NCBI GenBank assembly: GCA_035771165.1 | Contig: JAWNZC010000001.1 | Coordinates: 1,422,501-1,486,500 of the forward strand | DNA: 64,000 bases | Source: Paragorgia papillata | Taxonomy: Eukaryota > Cnidaria > Anthozoa > Scleralcyonacea > Coralliidae | Direction: 5' to 3' | Shown: positions 10,201 through 22,400 of the stretch, piece after piece | Layout of the letters: each line of letters starts with the position of its first letter | How positions within the stretch are numbered: the stretch's first letter is position 1 | Notes under the pieces: model-generated | The model's database searches: none | The model's input: the letters and a program-made list of their open reading frames with translations, nothing else | Told to the model about the DNA's origin: nothing | Position numbers and translations under genes: made by a program

Positions 10201-13200
10201 CTGTCAACTTCACTGTTGAGCATCTTGAAGATGAAACAGGCATTGCTGATTCTATTTTCATCAAAATATCATGCACAGGAACTGCATCTACATCATTTGT
10301 TGGCCTAAAACTATTGACATCTGCTGCTGTTTGATGCACAAATTCCATGGTAACCAGCCCATCCAACTCTGCCTCTAATGCTCTACCAATGAACCAGTAA
10401 TCACTTGGTCTCCAGTACACAGCATACCAGTGACCAATCTCTGTTGCAATTGTTACAACATCTTGAGTTGACTCACTGTCACTATTGCCATCTGACGATT
10501 CATCTTCGTTGGACATTGGAGATGCTGAGCTATATCTCTTGGTAACTAAGGTGCCCTCGTTGTCCATACCAATCCAGTGGTACTTAATAATTCCTTTTAT
10601 TTGTGCAGCATTTGCAAATACCTCTGAAAGGTCAAGAAACTGCGCTCTGGTATGAACTGCCTCGGCTGTGATGAGAGTAACAGCAATTTTAGATCCTTGC
10701 ACAGCTTCATAGAAGTCGACAGCATTATTTATGACATATTGCCTGGTCTTAACTTGCTCCGTCGCTTTCCTTTTAAGGCATCCACCAATTCCATCAACAG
10801 GACCCTTCCCATGACTTGTCGCACTGAAATTCCAATATAATGGGATTTTATGTTTCTGCTAAATAACTTTCATGCCTTCCATAACAAATCTGTTTTTGAA
10901 CTGGCTGGAAGGTCCATCAGTCCAGATTCTCACTTCTTTGATGTCTGGAGGAATGGTTTCAAGTATTTCATCGAGAAATACCATCACTGTGGTCTTTGTG
11001 TGTTGCATGCAATCGCTCACTACCACCTTGGACATTACTTCGCCTTTTAGCCATGTAACCGTGGTAAACAGGGTAACTTGGCTTTGGTTCCAGTGAGCGG
11101 ATTGAATTTCGTCTTGGCCTACGCATGTGTAATTTTCAGCAAAATCCATCTGAAGTACAGCAATCTTACTGTCCTGTGTTGAAGCCAATTCTTTGTCCAG
11201 TTCATACTGCTTTGCTTGAAGGCGCTTGATGTGACAGTGTGGCAAGAACTTTGTTGTCATGGAGCAAATGTGATCATACAGATCTTGGACAGTTCCAATG
11301 TTTTCTACCTTCGACAGTCGTCCACTTCCTTCTTGCCATCTCATCCACTTGGCTGGAATTTTTTTTACTGTGTCAGGCAAAGGGTACATGGCTTCAAATC
11401 CACAACCATCATGTGAACAGTTGCCAAACCAGCATAAATCACTCTCTGCACTGAGCAAACACGAGGCAGGAAAATTGGTTGAATATGATGGTATGTCAGG
11501 AACATGAATGTTTATTGCATCTAATGCAAGGAACATGTTTTGATGGTAAACACATGTACAGACATTTGATGGTGTCTGTGAGCTAAGGAGGACATTTGGA
11601 GGATGTAGCTTTCTAAATTTTGTCAACCCTATCTTCACATTTGGATTTTCTATTTTGAAGATACCATATGCTTCCTTGAGGCTCATGTACAAATGTCGCT
11701 TTTGCAGTTTCGTCTTTCCATCTTTTCCTCTTAGAGTGACAACATCCCTCTTTCCTGGTGCCATTCGACTGATGTCATCTTGTGTATAAAAGTTCTTCAC
11801 TGCCTGTATTGTTTCTGCTGTGAGTGATAGGTTGTGTTGATTTGGTGTCAATAATTCATCTTTTCCAAATTCATCAGCTAGTTTCCTTAAAATCGTTCTC
11901 CGCTTTCTTGGACTTGCTGGGAGTGCTTTCTTAGCAATATTGACAGCTCGACTAAGAGAACTTTTGCGACCATATGGTCTGCCTGGGCTCCGAGCTGACT
12001 CTGAAGGAGTTAACAGCACTCCTGCTGCTTTTCTACGGCTGTTTTGTTTTCTAAGCCTATCCTTGTCTCTTCTTTCCTCAACTACCTGAACTTTTTCTTC
12101 AGCAGTTAGGGCCTCTAATTTGTTAGCTTTCTTCTTTCTTTCTATATTTTTTTAACAGTATTAGCATGTTTCACCTTGTACTCTTCATATTTCCCTTCCC
12201 TTTTTAACTTTTCTCTTCTTCTCTTTTGCCTTTCTGCTGCACTTAATGGTTTTGTCTTAGGATTCATTGGATTCATTTCACAAAATATTAAACTGGAATT
12301 TGTCTGGAAATACTGTTAAATGAATTTTGTTGACTTGGTAACCTGGCAAACAGGTAGCCCACAAGCCACTGCAAGATTATTCAATAGTTTGAGTCTTTGA
12401 GATGATAACTTCAGGCAAGTCAATGGCAAGTTTTCCAAGAAGATAGTTTGTGCAAAACTTACAATTATATATTGCGGTCGATTTTATGTGACTCACGTGA
12501 CCAAACTTGAGGGTGATTTTCCGATGAAACTACTCAGCATATTTAATAATAATTTCTAGCATAGGTAACCCTTAGCCAGATGACCAATTTATAAAAGAAT
12601 TGGGGAATTAGTTCAAAGGGACAAGAAATGAAAAAACTTTTTGTGAGAAATATGTGACTCACGTGACACGAAAATGAGGGTGTTTTAAATGCTCACTTGC
12701 ACAATGCCGTTTACATGTTTCCCAATTTTTAATTGAAATTAAGCTTTCAGACAGCTATGACTAACTGTAATTATTAAATTTTCAGGGAATTTAGTTTTGT
12801 ATAACAAATTAGGGCCCTTTTATTATAAAGTAACAAAATTATCCATAATCAACATACGGATATTGCTATTATTATTCCATTCCCATAATGCTAATGGGCA
12901 ATCTTGGTTGATAATTTTTTTTGTTCTATTAGGGTAGGGCTATGCAGTATCAGAAAATTAGCATTATAGGTGCAAAATCTTAATTTTAATTTTTTTTTGT
13001 GATGTGTCATTTCTGTGATTTGGCTGAAAAGCAAAAAATGTTGAAATAAACAACCTATTATAGCTATAAATAAACAAAAAAGGAATGTGTAAGGGCTTCA
13101 ACTGTGAGAAACTTCAACAAAATAACCAAGCTCAACAAACGCTTAACTTGTAGAAAAAAACACAGTCATTTGTGCTTCATTGTGAAAACACAGCAAAAAT

Positions 13201-16200
13201 GTGTGATCAGTTCACATTTTAAAAGCAACTTAATAATGAAATTAAATTGTGTATAAATTTAAAATACCTCTTGTACTATTAAGTTTTACAGCAGTAATAC
13301 TCGAGATTTCTTGCCTGATAAACTCACTTGGTAAAAAAACCCAACTACCGTATCTATATAGAGAAAAATGTCCACGAGCTCTCAACAAATCCAAACTGAA
13401 TATTCCTGATTAAAAAGCTGCTTTTCTTTTTCAGAGTTTTAGATTGTTTCATGCACACTGAATAGCTTTTTATGGCCAATGATGTTTTAAAACATGATCC
13501 ATATGCTGAGATGGCTGACTATGGTAGTTGCAAATACTTTTCACTGTTTTTCACTATTCAGAGTTGACTTTTTACCTCATTTTTTCTTTGTTCAATTTGT
13601 CAAAACAAAGCCAAAAAATGAACCATTTCACCTGCAGTTCATTTACATCATCAAAGTGTTAGATGTGAAAATGTGATTGGTTGTTGAGTTACCAAAGTGT
13701 TAATAGAAGAATTGTCATTGGTATAGTTGATGAATTTCTAGAGAATTTGTATTTTCATCATATTTTTTTTACTAAATATACTGTATTTTTTAAAGTCAGT
13801 TATTTCATAAAAGAAATACTGTTACCAAATGATTTTCCATGCAGGATACTCTGATGGAAACACTTGGGAAGTTGCTTGACTTTTGAAAAGCTAAAAACAC
13901 TCACCTCAGAGGGGCTCATGTTTGTTTGGATCAGAGTATCCTACATGGAAAATCATTTGGTATTTTTTTAGTCCACTCCAAGTATCCCCTGGGCCACCTT
14001 TGTAATATACAAAATGCAGCCATTTCACAATTTTTATTGATAACTTTTGCATGGTAAAAACTCACTGTTTGAACTTTTGCAGAACTTTTGCACTAAAACC
14101 GTCAACGTATTTGACTTGAATCAAATTTATCAACACTTGTAGTTAATCATTAGGGATTTAAGATCTCCTCAACGATGACGTCCTTCAAACAAAGGACCTA
14201 TTCTTGCAAAAAATAGCGAATGAATACTTCGTTTACACGATGCCGGTACAATTTGAAAACGGAACAAGATCATGCCGGTGTGTAAATACAGGCCAAAAAG
14301 TCTTGCGTTTACACGGTGCCGGTATAATATAATGACGGATTAGCATGTGACTATTCTCTTCCAATGAGAATTTAGAAGACTTTGTTAATACTGCTGACCC
14401 GAATACTGTGGTCGTATATATCGTGATTACCGCCATCAAGCTGTTACGGCACGGGCGTTTACACGATACCGGTTAGTGTTCCGTTTTCATTTCATGCCGT
14501 CAAGGAACCCGTCTTCATTTTGTGTCGTTTTCATGTCATTTTTGTGCCGGTATCGTTTAAACGCAAGGCCTAAACGCCATGATTTTGTTCCGTTTTCAAA
14601 TTGTACCGGCATCGTGTAAACGGGGTCTAATAGACCCTATAGCACAGTGCTCTTTCTTCATTCAACACCAACCGAAAGATGAGGATTGTTGCTTTGACTC
14701 CAATACATATTCTAACTATACAGTACAATCGTTTTAGCAGTAGTACTGGGGTGTTAAATTGAAAATGTTCTATTGCTTTTAACTGCCGTCGTCGTCCTTG
14801 TTTATATTGTTTACGAGTATCGCTGTGTTGTTTTTGTCTAACTATATCACAATGATCAAATTTATCGCACCATCAATCGAGCTCAAAACTTAGTCCTGCA
14901 TTAAAATAAACATATTTCCACACAGTTTACGTGCATGTGTAAACGTGCAATGACAGCGTTGTTACAAAAAGTATTACGGGTTATCTCTGAACAGACGAGT
15001 TTCGATTTGCGTGGCGTTAAATACTTCAATGGTGACTGCGGAGGCGACTGCATGACCAGTCAGTCATCGTACAAACTCGATTACCTTTTGGTTGGAACGA
15101 CAAGTTATTATCACCCGCCTCAGTACTGACGAATATCATAATAATTTGTCGTCTCAACCAATAGGAAAGCGACTACACGCGCGTAAAAATCTCGCAAGTT
15201 GTTACAGCATTGTTGCCTGAACAATGATGTAACAACTTGTTGACAGATGTGAACAACATTGATAAATGAACAACATTGTTCATCATTGTTTCAACAAGTT
15301 GTTACAGCTTGATGATACAACAACCGTTGTTCACGCATGTTGTAACAACCGAAGAACGTGTTGATACATCAACCATGTTCACCATTGTTGTAACATTGTT
15401 GTTCATCGTTGTTATTTCGTCATGCTGTTACAACATGGTGTATCATGTGCGAACAACGTTGTTGCCTGTAAAAATGTGCTGTTGGAACAACTTGTTCATG
15501 ACTGTTGATTTATCCGTGAACAAGTTGTTCGAACCATAAGTGAACAACTTGTACTGTTGACAACTTGTTCACGGCGAGCAGCACAACATTGTTCAAGGCG
15601 AGCAGCACAACATTGTTCACGCCTGTTGACAACCGTGAACAAGTTGTGCGTTTTTACGCGTGTAGTCCGTAGGAGTCTGGACGACTGGGACCCCGTTTAC
15701 ACTAGAGCAAAAGTTTTCGGATTCGTTACGAATCCGGAACGTTTTAGTACAGGATTCGTTTGGCCGTTTACACACAAAAGAACGAATCCGGAATAAAAAC
15801 TTTCCGGTTTGATCACGTATCCGGAGGATTCGTATTCTATTCGAATCTGAATACTTTTGAATCCGAGACAATACGTAGTGTGAACGGTTATTCCGATGAA
15901 TTTCGGATGCTCTTCCGCTCGCAGTCATGTGAGGTTGCGGTGGAACCAACATGGTCAACATATTAACTGAATTAAAGGAATTCGAGTTTAGTGTAAAGGG
16001 CCGAATACTGTTGTAGTGTAAACGCCTAACGGATCCGAATACTCGGTATACGCAGTAAATCCAGAAACATTTACGAATCCGGACAATTTTGCTCTAGTGT
16101 TAATTGGGTCTAGTCTCTCAGTTAATAAGGTTATATTCGTTCGTTCTCATTGGATTGTGCAGGATCACTATTATGTCCATTAAGCTTTGTATTTACCGGG

Positions 16201-19200
16201 CGAATGCTTCTTCTACCGGTGATTGGCCGGTTAATACAGACTAACAGAAACCCTGGTTCGTTTCTCTTCCCACCTCAAATGAAACGCCGTCCAAACAGGC
16301 TGGGTTCTTCGTAATTGATCCTTCGGCTGCAAGGAAGTATACATGTAGGTTATATAAATAAGTTTTGTTGAAACACCACGTAAAATATTTCTTTGCTAAG
16401 CTTTCGGCCTGTTGACTCAGGCCTTCAACAGAGCAATGACAACAAACTGTTGGCTCACGTCCAAAATAATTAAGTGTTGGTTAGTTACCGAGAAGGAGGT
16501 AACTACTGTAAGCTAGTTAGTTACCGAGGCCCGCTTAGTTTATTCATGATACAGACGATATTTGTCGTCATTTAACAAAAAAATAATATTCTAGACGTAG
16601 TTTTAAAGCGATTTAGTAGGCCAAATTTAATATGCAATGTAACTAACCTATAATTAACCGCGGCACATCAAATATAATTTATGTAATATTTAAAACACGA
16701 GCAGGAGTGTTTTATCAGATTTAAAACCACGAGGGCGCACCCCGAGTGTTTTAGATCAGATAAAACACGTGATGCAAGTGTTTTGAATGGCTTCAAAAAC
16801 GATTCGTTATTGGATGTTATGTTCATTAGTATTCTTTATATAAAATTGTATGTTCATTAGTACTCTTTCTGAGTTCTGACGTCAAGAAGTTTTATCAGGT
16901 ATAAAACCACGGACATGGTACTGATTTCCTTTGTGTTTTCCTCATGAATTATTAAGCTATGATAAACTTCAAATATACGACAATGTACCGTTTGTAAATT
17001 AGAACTATTTGGGGAACTCTAGGGTACTGTATGTTAATGAAGGGTGGTTTGTCATTTGTACTTTTTGACATCTTTTCTAGAATTTTCAGTGTCAGGAGTT
17101 CAAGTGTTGCCAAAACTCGTTGCTGCTACCTTGCACACATACAAGTAAGTATACTCACGCAGTATACTTACACAGTAGGGGGGCGCGGGTGGCGTGTGCT
17201 GTTAGCGCGCTGCCTCTCGCCAAAAGTTAAGCCCGCTTAGATGGGGTTAGTCCTTGAATAGGTGACCGCTTGGGAATGACCCCATTGCCGAGCTTGGAAA
17301 TCATGTGCAGGGCCGCCGAGAGAAGTTGTGGGGCTTGGGGCAAATTGTCGATTTGGGGCCCCTGAGACGTCACATGGGTCTATGTGGGGGACCCTAATGA
17401 CGTCACACGTCATACCTGGGCTGGATAAAAAAATGAAGTTAGTGTTACGGATCTTTATATTTTTATTAGTCGTGAGCGGGCGGAATCCTAGGCTTTCCTG
17501 CAATTTGATTGGCTACATGAGCGGGCAGTTTTTTACGATATCTTGGACCGCGGTCCAAAAAGTTATTTTTTTACATTCTGTCATTGAAATTGATCGATTT
17601 TCATAACTATTTCGCTTGCCACAGAAAAAAAATATATTCAACAGAGAGCTACGGGCATGCAAATGAGTTTTATTATCCAAATGGTTTTGACAACTTCATG
17701 TGTAGACAGCGAATTTTAAAAGAAACGCTGGGAAAACTGTGACAAAGCAAAATTTACGAGCGATATTTATAAAGAAAACAGTTTAAAACGGTAGGAAAAA
17801 CATACATAAACTTGTGAACACAGTATTTTCAATCACTAAATGAAACTATATAGAAGTATATATAAAAAATCATACCACGAGAAGATAGAAAAGCTGAAAC
17901 CTTTTGACACTTAACTGTCTTTCTTCTGTTATCCAACCGCTATATATATACTCAACAAAACCGCTGCAAGTCTTTACCTTTTAGTCAAATATTTTCCACA
18001 TGCCAACGTTATTGTCTCATGTCCTTGAAACTTGAAATTACAAATGGCTTACTACGAGCATTTTCGTCTTCAAACTCGAGGACCACACTTTCAATTTTCA
18101 TGCAGTCAGCCAATATTGAAAGCGACTTTCCAAGCGAACAGCCAAAAACGATCAAACGATGAAGAAGAACGACGAAGAAGAACGACGAAGAAGAACGACG
18201 AAGAAGAACGACGAAGAAGAACGACGAAGAATCTTTATCAACTAAACTTTTTAAACACTTGGACTGCAGTTTGACTTCCCTTCGTAACTAGATCTTCAAG
18301 TTTTGAATGTTTTTTTTTATCACACAAAAAGGTTCCAAGCTTCCCTGTCAGACTGCATGTCGCCAGTTGTTTACTCTCGAACGATAAACTGTGGACTTTT
18401 GAATATCACGTGAACGTCATCTCGATTACGCAACTTAATTCAATTATGTTAATTTATCTGATTATGTAACAAAAAAATAAATATGTTATTTACCGTTTTG
18501 GTCGGTCCGTACAGAAAAATATTTAAGACCTCGGGCAAATATTTTTCTATACGGACCTCCCAGTTGGTAAATAACATATATTTACGCTTTCTGGGCCTTT
18601 TGTTTTCTTACGTCAAAATCTCAAAAAATTTAAGGGTGCCCTTTTCACGTTGTTACCCCACCTCATCATGCGAATAGAGTTGTAGTTGATCTCTCCTGTG
18701 CTTCGAGGGTTTTTCGCCGAGTTTTCTGGTCTTTTTCTCCGTAAAATCAAGACCTACATCGTGGTAGTCATGTTCAATTGGGGCATTTCGCCCTGTTTGT
18801 CCACTAGTTGCTATAGGCAATAATTACAGTTAGTTAATTAGTAAAAACTATATTACACGCGAGTGGGAAAGAAATTCTGCGAGATGTTTATATACGATAT
18901 ATTCAATCTGCTAAAGATTTACTAAAAAATTAATACCCAGATAGACAAAGAACAGAACTACACTATACGTAAAGGATTTTTAAATGGATTAAAAGAAAAG
19001 CCTTATATTTTCTTGCTGAATTTGTCTGTCACTCTTGATACTTTATAAAGTCGAAATATGGAGAAAAAAAATTTACTCTTAAAGGGGGAGTTAAAATAAC
19101 TCCCTAAAAATATACTCTCCCGAAATAGTTAATTTAACTCCGAAAATGGAGTTGAAATATGCCAGTAATTTTAACCCCCCCTAAATGGGAGTTAAAATTA

Positions 19201-19370
19201 CTCCCTAAAAATAATTTACTCCCACGAGGAGTTATTTTAACTCCGAAAATGGAGTTAAGGGGGAGTTAAAATGACTCCTTGAGAATAACAGTGCACAGAG
19301 TGCTCGATACTTTGTGTTGCCTGACGATCGCTTAACGCGTGAAACTCTGAGTAGCAACGTTCATTTTTTA

Positions 19371-19408
<38 letters not shown>

Positions 19409-22400
19409 AATCGCAACTTTTGCGGTTCAAACCGCAGGGTATTGGTAACTAACCTAAGTTGTTAAATTATTCAAATTATTGAAGTTTGAATTAGTCAAAT
19501 TGACGGCAGCAAATTATAAGTTCGGTTGGATTACGAAATCATTTTTCAACGGCTAATAAAATATGCATTATTAATACCATGGAAAAAGACCAAAGCAAAA
19601 AAAGCTAAGATGAGATGTGGCAGCGGGACGAAGGAACTATAAAAACTCGAGAATGCATTCTCGTACTCGTCGTAGGTCAAGTTTATTTCCAAATAGTATA
19701 TTGCTTCATCAAGCAACCGTTCTTCTGTCGAATAGAACGTCAAAGATTGTAAAAACCGACATTTTGTTTAATGCTACTCTGGCAACAAAAGATTATTAGT
19801 ATATTCTGGTTAAACGTAAAAAGCTTTAATTTGATGTGGGGTTAAGGTATTTGCGATTTAATGCTAACGCGCTAGGTCGTTTAGACTGGAGGTATTGGTC
19901 GGTTGCAATCAATCTCCTGAGATTCAGAGGACACAGACACAGCGGCCATGTTGGTTGGTAGGTATAATAGCATCTAATATAATATTCTTTTGTTCCTACC
20001 AACCAACATGGTCGCCATGACGTAACGTGCAACCCAGCAATACGTTAACCTTAAACAATTACTTGTATTATTTTAGTGATTCAGGCTCAAGATATCTCGT
20101 ACTGGAAGCGATCAAGAAATCGGTGAAATACCACAGTAAGTACATCATTAACCCTTTACTGGCTACAGTTGCCTTTTGTCAACTTATTGCTTCGGCTATA
20201 TGGTAGGCCGAGTCTAGGTTTCGGCACAGGTTTTTTTTGCATTTTTTTTGGTGTTGCGATTTTGCATTTTTGCACATCTTAGTTCCGCTACTATTCATAC
20301 TTCCTGTGAGTTTGCAGTGTGACGGAGTGAGGCCGTGAGGCATGTTTTAAGTTCTTTGCTCCTTTCGCTTTTGGAAAAACAAAATGTTGAACAGCTTTGC
20401 CTTTTGATGAATGTGTTCTTGCACGTTGTTGGTAGATTTCGAAACTGACTGACTGACTGACTGACTTTGTAGTTTATTTAGCAGTGATGTGGCTGACAAC
20501 CCCTTGATCGTAAAAATGTTCACCTCTGTGAAGTATGCACCACATTCACCCGTCGTCGATCTGATCTTCCTCGGCACTCCAACCTTTGCTCGCGCGGTAT
20601 AGAGCTTCTGCGGCCTGAGATCTTTACCACATAATCTCTACTTTGCGCAATGCCAGCTAGTAGCCCGAGTGAACGCCTGACCCAGGCGTCTTGTTAATTT
20701 TACTATGGCTAACGCCAGACAATTTTACTATGGCTAACGCCAGACGATTTTACCCGTCAAGGGGGGAGCTCCCGGAAACCTGGCTGTAATAAAGGGTTAA
20801 TTACTGGGTTGATGTAAAAAAGGGATTACTAAAAGGGGCTCATTCAATCCTTTTGCAAAAAGCTATAGGCGGTAAACCAGATTTGATTATCCAGAAGACT
20901 GCTAAAATCTTGAGACTCAGTAAAGTTTGGCGACAAATTGTACGACATATTTTGTGAAAAACGCGAAAGGACTTGACGGGTCCCTTTGAGCCATCCCTGT
21001 TTCAACTTCGACCGTTCGTTTCCGACAGCTATATGTAGGTGTAGGCACAGTCAATCGATATATGGTCTGGAAACTCAGCTAAAGTCTTTGGTCTATCTTT
21101 TTGTTCGCCTTTATGCATTTTTGTGCACGGTGCACGGTCACCGAACACATTGTATTTTAGTATAATGAATGAATTGTCCAGTAGCAACGTTTCAGTTCAA
21201 TCACCTAACCGTGCTATTTAAATATTAATAAAACTAAAACAAAGCATGTGCACGTTGTAAGGTACGGTTCAACATAAAATCACAGCTCATTATAGGCGCT
21301 TTGAAGTTTGCCGACTTTCCAGACCGTATCTCGATTGACTATGGTGTAGGTATAGGGACGTCCTGTCTGGAGCTCAGGTTTTCCGAGTTTGACTACCTAA
21401 CGACAGCTTGTACAGCAAAAACAACTGAAACTTTAACAACTTTATGCTGAAAACACTATACTTACCTAGAAAAACATTTAACTGAAAATTAACTGACACA
21501 ATGCGACTTGTAGCTCAACAAGTACTTGTGACACACGTACGGTTTGACTCGTTCTTAGGTATAAGTATAGGTTAGTGACCGTCACTACGCTGGTTATTAA
21601 CCCCGAGGGTAATAACCAGAGTAGTGACCGAGGTTAAGGTTACTAACCGACTTAGTTTATTGATGACACAGACGATATTTGTCGTTATTTAACAAAAAAA
21701 TGGTATTCTAGACGTAGTTTTAAATGTCAACTATACCTTTTGAAGTTATATATATTTTCAAAGCAGTTATCATCTAATTTCGCAAAATTGAAGAAAATAA
21801 TGAATTTGGAGTAAAAGCGCATGACTTACTGGGGGGAGATTCTAAGTACCTCTTGATGCACGACCGAGTTGTTTAGAAGAATGGGTACTACATAGTCGGT
21901 GACGTCATACCGGTAAGTTGCCTAATTACCGCAGAAATATTCCAATGTTCGAGCTTTGGTTTGCCACCTATTTACTCATGCAAATACGTGTATTAGCATT
22001 ATTTTGGGGCATTTTAAGGTATGTCTTCTTCACATGCACTCTGTCAACGAGTCTTCTTAATTGTATTTGGGTGAGTTTTGCGATATTTAAAGTACAACGT
22101 GATATAGATGAAGCTACGGCAGCAGATCCAATTTCGCAAAAGCAAAACTACAGTTCTGACGAACAATGTATATCCAGGCTTCTGTCAAATCAATAACTCA
22201 ATAGTTAGAACTAACAATATACAGTAGTTTAAAACTCAATAGTTTTGTCTTATCAAGACAAAAATGAATCGTACCCTTCTTCCCCTCCATACTAGGCGTA
22301 GTGTTTTTTTCTTGCGAAAACCCGTTGTACTGCTGTACCGTTTGGTAAGCTAAAATATCATAGCCATTCTTGATAAGTCGTCGAGTCGAACTTGTGGCCG

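Noticed and set aside
10859..10903. A 44-bp intron splitting the DDE transposase at GMK
   Set aside because: The sequence reads straight through in frame apart from one TAG, and the residues on both sides fit a continuous protein, so a premature stop is the simpler explanation.
15190..15650. Regular short repeats that could suggest a CRISPR array
   Set aside because: Repeats are palindromes of variable spacing in both orientations with no uniform spacer, and the genome is eukaryotic.
15557..15961. Overlapping frames of 79 and 114 codons with repeated patterns
   Set aside because: They are produced by the repetitive fold-back elements at 15171 and 15689.
17222..17281. 5S rRNA gene
   Set aside because: Only the 3' internal region is similar and it carries several changes; the 5' half and terminator are missing, so a SINE head is more likely.
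18032..18274. 80-codon frame with an EEERRRRTTK repeat
   Set aside because: The repeat is a 13-bp minisatellite read over three frames, not a protein repeat under selection.
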